64,000 nt of DNA from Physcomitrium patens (taxonomy: Eukaryota > Streptophyta > Bryopsida > Funariales > Funariaceae). The notes under the pieces were generated by a model. That model searched no databases. It was not told where the DNA came from and worked only from the letters and a program-made list of their open reading frames with translations. The stretch is taken from positions 7,554,701-7,618,700 of the forward strand of contig NC_037261.1 in NCBI RefSeq assembly GCF_000002425.4. The letters are read 5' to 3'. The translations under genes were made by a program, and so were the position numbers. Every line of letters starts with the position of its first letter. Position 1 is the stretch's first letter. Shown piece after piece: positions 1 to 12,890 of this stretch.

Positions 1-1020
1 TTCTTGTAAATTCCAATCTTAATCAATGAACTTTAATAGGTTGTAACATCCAATCCGACTATCCACTTGATGTGGAATTTTGCATGCAATTTTTAATATA
101 AGTCTTCTATATGCTCAAGAATTTTTAGCCCAATCCAACTTACAAATTGTGAGAAAACCTCCAAAAATTGCATTGATGTCACTCAGCCACCAACTTCAAA
201 AGCATAGCAGAAATCCTAGCAATGATTTTTTCCTTTCTAATAATTAACTTTGTCTCAAAATTCGTATGTAGCTTTATCTTTAAGTCCTTCAACACTGTTC
301 CAATTTTCATCCTAGTCCAACTAATAGATCTTTAGATATCATAGAAATCCTACTCAACCTCAAATTGCCACTTTATGAAATCCTCTTGTACTAAAAATTA
401 GATATCTCAAAACCACGCCATTAGATTATCAAAAAAAAATTTATAAACTTAGCACATCCAATAATTCAAATAGTATCAAATTTTTGAATGTAGATGTTAG
501 ACCAATTGTACGAACTAGCCAAAATTACTAGCTCAAATTATATTATATAAAATCCAAATCACTGATACAAATCCTAACTTCGAATAACAATTGCTAAATC
601 TTGAAAAATCCTCCAAAAATAATCCTTATGCCTCTAGAAAGAACTTCAAGCTAACTCTCAAACCTTATCCTCTGATCTTCAAATGAATCCTTAACTTGCC
701 CTCGGTGGTCATTTTAGAGACCAAAGGAGTGATTTCGACCCTGTTTCACAAATGGTCGATCCTTGGGTATCAATCTAACTTATACTAAGGATTTTTTAGT
801 CCAATTCTATCCTTAACTTGACCTTAGTATCAAACATACTTCTTCTATCCTAATTTTATAAATTTATGGTCTTTCTAAGGTAGTAGAAGAGTCTCTACAA
901 CCTAAAAGGTAAAATTACTAACTAACTTTCAATCTACTAACTATTAAGATGAGAAAATAATCTAAGAGGCTTTTATAAAAGCCAAGTTTAGATACCTCAA
1001 ATTAAAATTGAACTAAGATA
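1..1020. other. AT-rich unclassified DNA, no gene seen
   Basis: No coding region is visible on either strand. The composition and phrasing resemble the long-terminal-repeat-like DNA elsewhere in the window, and it abuts a minus-strand copia fossil. It could be the remains of an LTR or of a neighbouring repeat, but no terminal motif or duplicate was found. Confidence 0.3.
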
Positions 1021-1021
1021 G

Positions 1022-3560
1022 TTAGATATTAATTAGAAATTCAATTTTGATTATAATTTCACTATATAATCGTGTTACATCACGACAACATGAAGATATA
1101 ATTTCTATTGACATATCATCATTAATTGATGGTTCCATATGTTTAGTAGGAACTTCTATAAAAATAATACTAGAATTAGCACATATTATGACCTTCTTCT
1201 TACATGATTGGTTATCTAATCTATTAGTCTTTTTTATTTTTGATGTTATAACCTGAGGTATATTAGTTAGTGATATTGCAATCTGAGCAAGTGCATTTTG
1301 AGCTTCATTAATGGGAACTCTTTTAATTTCAGGCGCATCATTGAAGTCATTAGGTATTTCATCCACAATCTTTTTTAAATATAAAATCTTGATAATTTCA
1401 ATTTCAATCAAAGATGTTTTAGGATCAAGATTCATTGTAAATATTTATAGTACTTTGAATACAAATATTTTATTTTTTTGTTGATTAGATATTCTTCTTT
1501 GAAGAGATAGAAATATTTTCTCTTCAAAATGGCAATTTCAAAGATGTACATGTAATAATGTATCTGTTGATGGATCAAAAATACAACTAATGCTTGATAA
1601 ATCAAAATCAACATATATGCCTTCTTATAAATGAGCTCCAATGGTACATCGTTGAGGTTTTGGTAATAGAATTCAAACATGGCAACCAAATATTCATAGA
1701 TGAGATACATTTGAAATATGACCTGAAATGAATCCTTATGATATAATAATTTTAAGAAGAAAATGATGGAGGCATATTAATATTGTAGTATGCAAAACTA
1801 CATGATTCCACATAGATGCAGGTAAATTTACCTAAAGAAGAAAAAGCTAGGTAATAAATTAAATATTCTTTATAAATGACTCTACAAGTCTATTTTGAGT
1901 ATATTCATATAGAATATAATATTTGAATTTAATTCTTATTATAGTATAATAGTCTTTAAAAGAATTTTATGCAAATTCTTTTGTATTATCCATACACAAT
2001 GTTTTGATAGGATAATCAAGAAAATATACTTGAAAATAAATAAGCATAGATATAAGATTAGCAAACAACATATTTTAAATTGATAATAATGAAACATGTG
2101 ATTATTTTTTCAATTGCATCAACAAAGACCAAAAAATAATTAAATGGTCCAAATATTGGATTAATAGAACCACAAATATCACCATGTAACCTTTCAAGGA
2201 TTGATGGTAACTCTTGTAGAAGTTTTTAAATTAAAGACCAAGCAATCATCTTGCCTTGCACACATGCATAACATAATTCTATAGAATCTACATTTAGAGG
2301 TCTTAAATTATGTTTAGACATACATGTAATTATCTTCTAAAATAATTTGGATTGTGGATATTCCAATCATCCATGCTAGAAAGAAACATGACTCTTTGTG
2401 ATAGATGATATAAAATTAAATATAATGAGAGGTTAGATTACAATCCAATATAAACCATTTATTGCAACAAAGGATTTTTTAACAACTTTATGGTTCTATG
2501 TAAAAATCAAAACCTTTCATCTATCTAAATTAGCAATAAAGAGGTGCTAACCATTGGCATGCAGATCTTGGTAGTTGATCAAATTTTGAGGTGTTGAGAG
2601 TATGAATATTGCATGTTTATATTTTATGGTAGAGCCCGCAGATAATTTTACTATTGTTGTTTCTTCTTGGAAACAAAATGCATTTGTTCCAACTATGGTT
2701 ATCAAAATTTTAGTTTTCCAAATTGAAGATTTTTTAATAAAAAAATATCCATTTTACAAGATAGTATATATTATTGCAGAATCAATGAGTGTATTATTTG
2801 GCTCATCATTAGAGGTTTTGTCATTCATATGAGCTTTTAAATTATCAGCACTAATTAAATCCATGGACATATCTATGGTATAAATTTTACAAGCCTCAGT
2901 TCAAAGTTTCTTATTTTTTTAGAATATTTTAATAAAATATTTTAAAGTAAGATAAGTATGTACTAAATATCCAATCATTTCACATTTATTATAAGAATGC
3001 ATCTTTGATTTTTATTCTATTTTAATTAGTAGTAGAATATATATTTTTTCCACATAGTTGGAAATTGTCACAACCATGACTACCTTGGTACTTATGAGTA
3101 CTTTTTTTTATATTTGCATAATTTTTTCTTAGATTTTAAAGTATTAAATGCATGAGATTTTGGAACCATAGATTGAATGAACTTTCAATATTATGTAAGA
3201 GTAGCTCATTTTGTTTCTCTACAAGAAGTAGATAAGACATGAGATTAAGATGGTTTTGAAATTTTATATTCTTACATTGTTGTGCAAGCTTAGCAAATGT
3301 GGGAAGAAATGTACAAAGAGTTTTTTCAATCATTTCTTCTTTAGAGATTCTTTGTCTAGACAATCATAATTGTAAGATAATATGATAGATTTTATTATTG
3401 AAAGCATTTAAATTTGGAAAATCTAAGATATGTAAATGTGTCTAATCATAATATACATGTAGAAGGAAAATGGTCTTTTGATGATCAAATTTGGATTTAA
3501 AATTCTTCCAAGGTTTGAGTGGATCTTCCATTTCCAAATATTGATGTTGTAATACAAATG
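1022..3560 (-). pseudogene. Ty1/copia retrotransposon fossil (gag, zinc knuckle, integrase)
   Basis: Read on the minus strand, the order is gag, zinc knuckle, then integrase, as in plant Ty1/copia polyproteins. The gag piece (about 3540-3136) includes KSKFDHQKT and the run ISKEEMIEKTLCTF, a typical copia gag signature. A decayed knuckle lies near 2985-2960. The pre-integrase/integrase junction (about 2200-2130) reads LERLHGDICG followed by FGPFNYFLVFVDA. The post-integrase linker reads YVDFDLSS then FDPSTD (about 1640-1560). The last open piece (1435-1022) starts NLDPKTSLIEIE, a known copia linker style. Reverse transcriptase and RNase H are missing, so the element is truncated at about 1020. 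Frames are broken by stops and indels. Assignment to copia is firm; exact ends are not. Confidence 0.75.
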
Positions 3561-4140
3561 CAAGATGATAGTGAAAAAGAAGTACTTTTCAATGGATAAT
3601 AAGAAGAATAGAAGTACTTACATTAAAAGATTCTTCAAAAAAAATTGCATCCAAGAATTGTTTTGTAAATAAATTTTCTTTTTTTATTTTTTATATAATA
3701 AATAATTATTTTTATTAACAGCCAATGGTAGAAATAGAAGAGCTTAAAAATGTTGGAATGCAATGGAGATAATTGAAAACATAGTAGAAGCAATTGAAGA
3801 TGTTGAAATACTTATTATAAATAAATTAATAAAAAAAAATACAAGATCAAGTAAAAAAGATTGAGTAAAATGCACCTTGAAATGTAAAGCCAAATAAAAT
3901 GATAAAGTTGAACTTGAATGATTGAGATTTTGAGGTTTATTGTCTCCATGCTCAGGTGGCTTCGATGCACTTGTACCGTGCGAACAGATACAGAGTTTCT
4001 TCAAAATTTTAGGCCTTTAATGCAAACGAACGAGGCTATATCTGAATGCCAGTTGCAAGGTTTTCATGGGTGCCGTGTGCTGCAATTTTGTATATTAAGT
4101 TTGAAGGATATAAATGCCATTGAATGCATCTAACCACTTA
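3561..4140. other. AT-rich spacer, no gene seen
   Basis: AT-rich at first, becoming less AT-rich after about 3900. Short open frames on both strands show no recognisable domain. Confidence 0.4.
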
Positions 4141-5330
4141 AAAAATCTGGTTTTTGTTTTTCATTGTCGCAAGTAATGCAGATTTTGTGGACTAGCAAGA
4201 GTATCTCGCGAATGTAGCTTCAATGGAAGGATTTACTCACGGAACCAAAAACACGATCGTGAGATACGTGTGAACGGCGGTGGCGGCCTCCAACATTTGC
4301 ACGATTGAACATGTTCCTCATTAAGATATTGCTAATTCACCGGAGATCATCATCGATAAGGCGTGTTGTGCTGTTAAGAAAATCGCTGTCCTGGCAGGAG
4401 TTGAAGAAAAGAGCTACTATTTTGATGAGTTGAAAGAACAGAATTTTCAGCGTGTGGTGAAGAGAAACTGATTCTTTGTCGTTCCTGCGGCACTACCAAT
4501 CTCCGTGGTCTACTCTCTCGCAACTTCAGTTGTTTTTACTCTTCATTTCAGTGACCTATTAATCACAATGGCTACATACTCATTCTGATTGTTGACCATG
4601 ATGCATCGGATGACCTAAAAACCACTCAGTGGCTTTGCTCGGGCAGCGTGCTGGCTTTGTAAAGTTCAAGGCTCAGGTTGTTCACCTTCAAATTGGCGCA
4701 TAAGTGTAAATTCCAAGCACTTCTACGATTTCTTTTTTAAGAAGTCCTCGGCTGCTAAATCCAGTCGACTTCGGTGGTAGCTGGCACTGCAGTTGGTTAT
4801 ACACTTTGGTTCAAGAGGGATTGAGCACGGCAAGAACCTTTTACTCAACCATGCATTCCACGTTGTGTTATTATGATGGCAACTTCCTGCTACTGTGTTT
4901 GCATGACGCAGTGCAGGTGCGATCCTCACGTCATGGAAATGCGGAGGAAACAAGCATGTAGTTGTCAATGAATTTGCACGCAAAGTCCTTCACAAATTTG
5001 AACATTCTCTTCTGCCGAAAGAGAATGTACAGGCTGAGCACAATGGTTGGTATCTTCTGAGACCCAAACGATAACAGGACTGAATTTCGAAGAATGTAGA
5101 GCTTTTGACCAGACTTGCATTCTTGAGGAGAGGTCTAATATGAAGCTTCCAGAGAGTGTTCTGGATGATGATGATGCTGCTGGTTTTGTCGGAACCAATG
5201 CTCGTGGAGTACAGAACTATCATTTTCTTTAGCTGAAAACGTCTTTCAATCTGGGTCTTGCGCCTTTCTTCGACATGCACGTGGACTGTACATTATTTTT
5301 CTTTCTTTCTCTTCGTCCTTGTTCACTTCA
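4141..5330 (+). other. Moderate-GC stretch, possible decayed gene
   Basis: Base composition rises compared with the flanks and codon-like runs appear on the plus strand. Examples are 4341-4470 (reads KKIAVLAGVEEKSYYF) and 5047-5231 (61 codons containing LPESVLDDDDAAGFVG). The runs are short, lie in different frames and are separated by stops, and no family was recognised. It may be a decayed pseudogene, exons of an unrecognised gene, or transcribed non-coding DNA. No function is proposed. Confidence 0.25.
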
Positions 5331-6200
5331 TGATAATTTGACGTGTTGAAGAGGGAAGAAGAGACAATCTATTACCTACTCGTTCCACTGCTTTTGCTCA
5401 TTTTAAATTTCTGGCGCTTGATGAGCAATTTCTCCAACAAGGCTTGATGCAGAGATGCCCAAAGGCCAGATGTTCAAGATTTAGAGAAACCTGGACAACT
5501 GAAGACATTCTGATGGCTCCCACCTTCTGAATGGAATGACAATATATCCTCAGAGTTGACATGTTGTTGCAATTTGAACAACTGGATGGTGCAATGTTGT
5601 TATGGTGTAGATCCTACTTGCTTGCATTAAATGATTGGGCAACAGTTTGGATTGTGACTATGGGGCTCTTTCATTTTGGAAACTGCAGCATGTCATGACA
5701 AGGCATTAAATGCTTTTCTCTCTCAACTGGTTTGAGAGCAGGATGTCACATAAATAACCATGCTGAGTATAGCATGCTGAAACATTGCAAATTCTGAACT
5801 AACTTATATTATCCACTATGGAAATACTAGTACCAACAGCGAATCCTTATTTTCCTTGTAACCTTTGACTATTTTGCTGATCTGAATTGCAATTGAAATG
5901 CAAATTTTAATGTACATCAAATTTGAAACCAGATTCTATGTCCAAGAGTTTGGCTAGCATTCAAAATCTTCTATTCAAATGAAAACAAGGCTGGGCTTCA
6001 ATATTCAGAATTTTTGCATTTACACAATTGCAGATGTTTTTGAGGAATTCATAGCTCTCTTACTAGTACATCCTTGCAAAAATATATTCAATCTATTTAT
6101 AAAAACCTTACCACATCTGCTACATTATGTTTTAGTTGTTACAAGAAACACTACAATCAAAGCTTCCTGTGGTTCACAATGTCCAAAGAGAAATGCTCTG

Positions 6201-6207
<7 letters not shown>

Positions 6208-6235
<28 letters not shown>
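6208..6235. repeat. (CT)n microsatellite
   Basis: An uninterrupted CT dinucleotide tract of about 28 bp, directly visible. Confidence 0.95.
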
Positions 6236-6240
<5 letters not shown>

Positions 6241-6617
6241 CTTTTCTCCCCTTTTTTTTCCTTCATTACAAAAAAATTCACTCTTTAATTAATAAAGAAA
6301 TGTTCACATCTTTCTTAACACAAGTTCATCATGCAGACAGTTAAAAGCATCAGGGGACTGCAAAGTAAGTTTAGGTAGACCCATTGACTTGCTAACTCAC
6401 TTGCTTTCGCATCTAAATGTTAAAAAGCTGTCAGTGTCTAGTTGAGTGAAGAAATCATACACACACAAACACTATCTCATATATCTATTCATAATTCTTT
6501 GGATGGGAAAAATGGAAGGTTACAGACCATGAAGAAATCAATGTCCACATGCATACTGCCATCATCTAACTACAAGTCACCCCCCCCCTCCTGCATGTCC
6601 CACTAGCAGAACTCACC

Positions 6618-6761
6618 ATGTGCAATTCAGAACTTGAGGATGCTGCTGATGTGCATGGCTTGCATCACCTCCAGCCGATGACCTCATCATCCTATAATAA
6701 AGAGCCTTCACCTAAGAGCAAGGAGAAGGGAATGCCCTGTTTTTGCTTCCCAACTTTCTGA
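6618..6761 (+). other. 47-codon small ORF, unknown
   Basis: The ATG at 6618 opens a 47-codon frame ending in TGA at 6759-6761. The product is mixed in composition, with an acidic start (MCNSELEDAADVHG), a serine/lysine-rich middle (KEPSPKSKEKG) and a cysteine/phenylalanine-rich tail (MPCFCFPTF). There is an in-frame stop about 50 nt upstream. It sits in a locally higher-GC patch, and the codon use is not obviously random. No family was recognised. It could be a small peptide gene, an upstream ORF, one exon of a larger gene, or chance. Confidence 0.2.
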
Positions 6762-7294
6762 CTCTTTTTTGATGTCTTCATTGGTGGTGGTGGCAGATGT
6801 GGTACCCAGGACTACTGGCTTTTTTCCATGCAACCAGGATTTGAGCTGCTTTCTGCTATTGATTGCATAGTGTTGAATTTGAGGAAGCCCTTGACCTGCC
6901 TCACACCATCCCCTAACTGTTCACCTTATCCTACCTAATCCCAGCCAATTCCAGCCTTCCCTAGCCTTTCCACCTCATCATTAGAGGGTGTCTTTTTGAG
7001 CAACTAGGCTTGGCAGAGAGGAGAGGAGAACAGATGGGGAGCTGGAACACATGTGTCATTGGACGAAGATGCATTGAGTTTTGGCAGTTGGTGACTTTGC
7101 TTGTGAGTTTTTTTTGTAATTTGCTTCTGATCACATGCATTGCTTTACTGTAGCTGTGCATTCATTCAAACCGTAGAGAGAAGCACTTTTTTCAGTTTCT
7201 GTTATTAATTTGAAGTATGGAATCAAGTACTGCATCATGATGACAACTACTAGGAATGAAATCTTCCTGCCACTCAATGAAGCCACATCCATAT

Positions 7295-7335
7295 GTATAT
7301 GTGTGTGTGTATATATGTATATATATATATATCTC
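7295..7335. repeat. GT/TA compound microsatellite
   Basis: Alternating GT then TA dinucleotides, directly visible. Confidence 0.85.
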
Positions 7336-7866
7336 CAACAAATGTGTAAGTTGGGAACCAGATACATTGACCCAACATTCTAAATGGGCTGAAGGATCCG
7401 ATTTAGTTTGAAACTTGGAGAGGGACTATGGAGGTCTGTGCTTTTGGTGCCAAACAGAGTCAAGAAAGGTGTATGTACTAGTGCAGCTTTGGTTGCATCT
7501 ATAAGAACTATTACGTAGGAGCAGGATGTGGCATTTGGGGGTACTGTAAATCTAGTGGTAATTTCACATTGTTTCATCATTTGCAGAAGGTCTTATTATT
7601 GATCTTTTCAGATTTCAGGATTGGATCAGGTTTTTATAATGACAATATTTAATAGAGAGTAAATGAAGAAACATTTAGTTGAAGAGAGGACTTTATGTTG
7701 AAAGAATTCATGTGATAATGTAGAAATTGGATTCCATATTTTTTTGCCAAAAAACAAAGAAATGAGCCATTACAAAAGCTTTCACTTTACATTGGAGGAA
7801 TAGAAAACCACATTTGACCAAAAATGTGCATGGTGAATAATTATTTTTTTAGATAATCATGTGTGA

Positions 7867-7871
<5 letters not shown>

Positions 7872-7899
<28 letters not shown>
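7872..7899. repeat. (TA)n microsatellite
   Basis: TA dinucleotide tract in AT-rich surroundings. Confidence 0.9.
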
Positions 7900-9186
7900 T
7901 ATAAATTTATATAATAAACATAGATATTCACCTAACCAGATGTCAATATTATTTAGATACCATTGAACCATTCAAAAATTAGTTTTTTAGCATAGATGTT
8001 AAATTTTATTCTGAAGCAATATAGATCCTAAAATTAAAACTATGTAGAACAAAATAAAAATATTATTTGATTTATATTAATAATTTTACTAATTATAATA
8101 GCCTATCAATAAAATACAGGTTCTATCTAATTACTAACCATAAAATTAAAGGCAACTAGAATGGAAAAGAGACTAAACTTAATAAAATTAATGCCTTAAA
8201 ATGACAAAAAAATACTTGATTGAACTTTAAAGATTGTTATGGTTAAAAGAAGGCTAATAAAAAAGATAAAAAAATCAAACTTTAAGACTTGGTTATACCA
8301 ACTAGCAAGAGAATATTGATTGAAAAATATTTATTTTAGTGAATACATAATCTATGTAAAAAAGAAAAAATATATATAAATTGAATTTGTTGAAGAAGTC
8401 AAATAAGCCACATAAGTTGTAATTAGAAAAGAAATGAATTCATTATAATATTATTTTGAAATTTTAAGAATCTAATCAAAATTTATTATTTTAAATAGTA
8501 ATCTTCATATACTTAAGAAATTATTTCTGTAATATTTAAAATTTATTTAGGATACTTTAAAATATGAGCATGTAAAAAAATTGAAGCTAATTATGCTTTA
8601 GTGTTGAAAAATACAAGTCAAAGTATAGATTCTATTCATAGATTATACAATTTCTATTTGCATTCATGAAGGAATTTTAAAACCAAAGAATAATTTGGTT
8701 TCTTTAAAACATTAGAATTGAGAAATAAATCATAATAATTGAAAAATTAAGAAATTGGGTTATAGAAGCCATCCAATTGCTAAACATGGCTTCCAAGTTG
8801 ATTGCCATAGTCCCAATTCTAGTTTTTAAAAAATCCTAGTTTGAATCTTAGCTATAACAGAGTTCATCTCTTTGTAATAATAAACAAATGCAATATATTT
8901 TATAATGCTAAAATCAAAGGAATTAAGTATCAAATCAAACCATCTTCTATTGTTTAGCAATTACATTGCAAGATATTTTGTTCTTGTATACCATACTACA
9001 AACATGTTGAGATTGTATACAACTATATTGCATGAAAAAACTAAGCCATTTTGCTTTTAGACAAGTTGATATCAAGAATATGTGGATGGATTGTTTAAAT
9101 AAAATAAAAAAAATACTTCGATTGTTCATAAAGAAATATTAAGTGATACACACAAGACAACTTATTTGGGCTAAACCCATGCATTA

Positions 9187-9564
9187 AGGGGATTTAGATT
9201 TAATGTTTTTGAATAACCAAATATCTCATGTTTTTGGTTTTTTGAAACCCAAATATTAGAGATCACTTGAAATATCACCTCCCCAAATATCACTAATCAA
9301 ACTTTATTACCTCTTTCAAGTTTTTGAAGTATCACTTGATATTTTGGTCATTGAGAAAGTCAAGGCAGAGGGAAGACACTTAAGGCAAGCAACTAAGTTT
9401 GTGATATTTCACCGGCCCCTCTTTTGATATTTGGATTTCAAAATCACCCACCATCCAAGGTGGGTGATTTTGAAGTATCAAGTAATATTTTGAAATATCA
9501 CATGATATTTTGAGATATCATCATGGGTGAAATATCACCCAAAAACCTCAAGTCTGAATCCCCT
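9187..9564. mobile_element. 378-bp MITE with TA target duplication
   Basis: The two ends are inverted copies of one another over about 31 bp. The left end begins AGGGGATTTAGATTT and the reverse complement of the right end begins AGGGGATTCAGACTT, with about three quarters of positions identical. Both ends are flanked by TA (9185-9186 and 9565-9566), as for Tc1/mariner-superfamily insertions. The interior has no ORF. It is built from variants of TGATATTTCAAAATA in both orientations around a perfect 16-bp hairpin (arms 9437-9452 and 9459-9474, 6-nt loop). A non-autonomous Stowaway-like element is the best reading. Confidence 0.75.
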
Positions 9565-9566
9565 TA

Positions 9567-12552
9567 CTGGTTGTGATCATATGATGTGAAAATCTACCCA
9601 CAACAAAATATAAAAACAACCATATACACATCAGCTGAGGGTAATATTGTATAATAACTTTTGTAAGCTTACGTCCACCCTGCAACTAGGGTGCTGTGTT
9701 TTCATAGCTGTTTAATTAATGCATGCAACTGGTATATCCCACCTGTGACACTGTTACACCCACATGCAATTAAATTATTCCTAATATGCTAATCTCACTG
9801 TGGGCTACAGCAAAAAGGAATATGCTGAATTAACAAATTGAAAATGAACTTAAAAAAAAAAAATAGAAAAAAAAGGTAAGTGGAAAGGTTTTGTGGTTTT
9901 CAAGCAGGAAATGGAAATTTCCAACCAATGATAATGTATCTTATTTATTTATTTATTTATTTATTTCCTGAAATGGATGCAGGCAGCTTAAGGTAGTTTG
10001 AACACAAGAAAATAGCATTCATTATTCCACTTTTAGACCATGCAAACAATAAGTTTTTTCTAATAAATGTGTTGCCCTCTATGTACAAGTAAACATTTAA
10101 AGGGCCCTTGCACTCTCTTGGTAAGAAGCCCAAAAGTAGAAAGCAAGGAGCAAAATGAACCACTACATGTAAAAAAGCAGCAGGCTGTCCTTCTGTACCC
10201 ATGTGCATGTTATCCATTACTGAAAATCCTGAATTAATTTTTATTTTTCTGCTTGCTCCAGTGTGAGTGGTGTACCACCAAAATTGAGGACCCAATTTCC
10301 ACATCATCTTTGAATGAGTAACTGTTTTGTTTATGTGGTATGTGTAGTTATGATCCCTCCACATGAGTATAGCTTAGCTTAGTCATCATGGTTATGTTTG
10401 TACACCACAAGATTGCTTTGGCAGGGGTTATTAGATTGCCTTGTGGTACATATTAAATCATTTCACTGTATACACTTAAACAATGTGACCGACTTCTGGA
10501 TGTGGATGGTGCAGGGTTATTGACTACTGACTAACACACTGTTTATTCTAATTATATTCTTTCATATTATTTTCTGTTCTTTCTTGTAATCAATGAAATA
10601 TAAGAAGAAATGGGAAGTGGTTGCTGCTACTAGGAAATAACTCAAGGCCATTTACAACACAGCATGAAGTAGGTGAATTGGTTAACAGTGGAATATTGCT
10701 TCAACAAATCTCTGCAGAACATATGGTCCAGCATTTGGGGAGAAAATAATCTGCAGCTTGATTCAGAATGAATTTCTTCTGAAAAAATATTTAACAACTT
10801 GCAACTTTTTTGTTGTCACTTGTGTCTACAGGGTTCATGTGTCATTATTGGTATTGTATTGAGTTTGTGATTTGTATACCATACATGCTGTTGGATACTG
10901 AAGTCAACTCATTTGCACAAAATCTATCATAAAATAAAATGAAATACAATTGTTGGATGCTTACCAAGCATAAACAGGTAGGAAACACAAATAAACAAAA
11001 GAAACAAAAGAAAAAAGAAGAAAGAAAAAAAGAACCAATTTCTTTGTATGAGCCAGCCATAAGAAGGCCCATGGCCATAACCTTCTTTGATGTCGTGAAA
11101 GGCTAAACCACTCTAAAGCAGGGGTATTCAGTTAACAAATGCCAAAATTGAACTTTCTTGCAGTAAAGGCTCTCAGCCCAATATGCCCCTGTGTTTTTGT
11201 GGCTAAAGTTGAAGGCATTGAGGGAGGTGTTGGGAGAAAGTGCAACATGAGTCATGAGTTGAGCTCTGAAGCTGATTGACTGCAAAGCCTCCAGGCCATA
11301 CTGCAGCATTGTAGAATGGGTTCCATGTATTTTCATGTAATGCTACCTGTTTCTTTGTGTACACACAATTGGTCATGGATGAATAGATATATGGATGGAT
11401 AGCCTTGGATTGGCCTGGCTTCATACCAGGTCTTGCTTTGAGGTTTGCTGCTGCTGACTTAGGCATGACTGTATCCAAAGATGCTATTTTCCCCCCCTTA
11501 GTTTGCCAAACTAGAGTATTGAAAAATATTTGAACAGCATTTTGTTAAGATTTGTTTTGCCCCCATGGGGGTTTGGGACCTCCTTTCCTTCTACTCAAGT
11601 CTTCTGTGGATGTGTTTATGTAATGTGGTCAAAAGACTATACTGTTTTGTAGCTCAAGTCTAGGGTTCAAATGATAGAAAATATTCTTCAATATTGTCAA
11701 ATCAGTTGGTAGCCAGAACAAGTTGATACACAAGAATTCTACTGAGTATAAGGGCTTATCTGCTGGAAAAAGAAAAAAGTCTGGTTTGTTAATGAAGCCT
11801 TCATCTACAATGTTGCAGATGAAGTCTGGCTCAGCCCTCAGTAATATTTAAAAAAAAAAAAAAAAAAAAAAAAAACTCTTTCAGTTCCAATGAAAGTCTT
11901 GAAAACTTTTATATAATGGTTTAAAGAAATTGAAATTAAATATTGATTAAAAATAATAGCACTTAGTGTAGAAAGAGAAATTTTTGGTGTTACCCAAGAT
12001 TAAAACATCATTCAATGAAATTAGGTTTATAATGCAATAGTATCACCACATCATCTTTGACATGAATGAAAGTTACATTTTTGACCTTGACTAAACTAGC
12101 TATGGATTTAAGTAGGTTGATCACTCAAGATAAAAGAATTATGTTTGCTTTGGTACTAATAGAATGTAAAGGTTGATTCCCACAGAGGTTTTAGAGCTTC
12201 TACAACAAATATAGAAAGTTATGATATTATGATGTTAAATGTGGTGTATCACTAATAAGATTGTAGTGGTGCAATAATTTGGTCATATGCAGCATGAATC
12301 AATTTTGTAAAACAAGTTCCTACTTTTAACTATGATGTTTTTACATCATCCATCCATTATTCATGTATATCATCCATACCAATGAGTTATCAATTATTGT
12401 GAGTCTTTAAAATATTAGCAAGAAAGATGCAAGGTTAAGACTTTAAAATTTTATATTATTAAAATATTAAATCAACTCACACTTTTCTTAAATCAACCTA
12501 TTGAAAGTAGAACATAGATCCTACTTCTACTAGATCCATTCTTCTCTATTTT
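9567..12552. other. Intergenic stretch without a recognisable gene
   Basis: Short open frames on the minus strand (for example 9957-10364 and 11203-11478) show no domain, and several lack a convincing start. A 26-nt A run lies at 11850-11875. Nothing else was recognised up to the truncated LTR at 12553. Confidence 0.45.
11850..11875. repeat. Poly(A) tract
   Basis: 26 consecutive A residues. No retroposed cDNA was recognised next to it. Confidence 0.9.
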
Positions 12553-12888
12553 CAAGCTAACAATGTGGCCCACACATAGAAAAACTTGCCTTGTAAGTCA
12601 AGGCATGTATCTTACAAAATCAACACATATTGGAGGTCCTATAGAATGTCGCCACATAGCCCTTATTAAGATAGTATATATAGAGACAAGAGTGAAGCCC
12701 TCTTCACTCTTGTCAATTCTTTTCTTGCTTCTAGTCTAATTTCAAGGATCTTTGATTTTCTTGTCTTTTGACAATAGCCATTCCAGTTTCTTTTTTAATA
12801 TACATATTGAGTTATTTCTATTTTTTCATCTTTCTTTGAGAGAAGTCTTACTTGTTTATTTGTCTTTATCAAGTTCTTGTCCTTGACA
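12553..12888 (+). repeat. 5' LTR remnant of copy A
   Basis: Matches the downstream part of the copy-A 3' LTR (18178-18736), starting at CAAGCTAACAATGTGG and ending CCTTGACA. The upstream U3 portion is missing. It keeps the TATA box (12675-12682), the inferred transcript start (12706) and R/U5. Confidence 0.9.
12675..12716 (+). promoter_or_regulatory. LTR TATA box and inferred transcript start
   Basis: TATATATA lies at 12675-12682. A perfect 13-bp inverted repeat (12685-12697 and 12702-12714, 4-nt loop) follows. ACTCTTGTCAA (12706-12716) begins 31 nt after the first T of the TATA box, the usual distance to a start site, and is the exact complement of the primer site at 12891-12901. The start site is inferred, not mapped. 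The 3' LTR repeats the arrangement (TATA 18523-18530, candidate start 18554). Confidence 0.6.
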
Positions 12889-12890
12889 GA

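Larger units (their letters stand above)
5331..9186. other. Long intergenic stretch without a recognisable gene
   Basis: No protein family was recognised on either strand. The stretch holds a CT microsatellite (about 6208-6235), a nine-C run (about 6580), GT/TA repeats (about 7295-7335), a TA run (about 7872-7899) and one small ORF (6618-6761). From about 7600 it becomes strongly AT-rich. Confidence 0.5.

Noticed and set aside
11405..11432. Plus strand resembles miR166 (GGCTTCAT core); the minus strand reads PGMKPG like an HD-ZIP III target.
   Set aside because: Pairing fails over the part that would match the miRNA 5' end, no hairpin arm is nearby, and no other HD-ZIP III sequence is present.
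11850..11875. Poly(A) tail of a processed pseudogene or LINE/SINE.
   Set aside because: No coding or SINE-promoter sequence upstream and no flanking duplication recognised.
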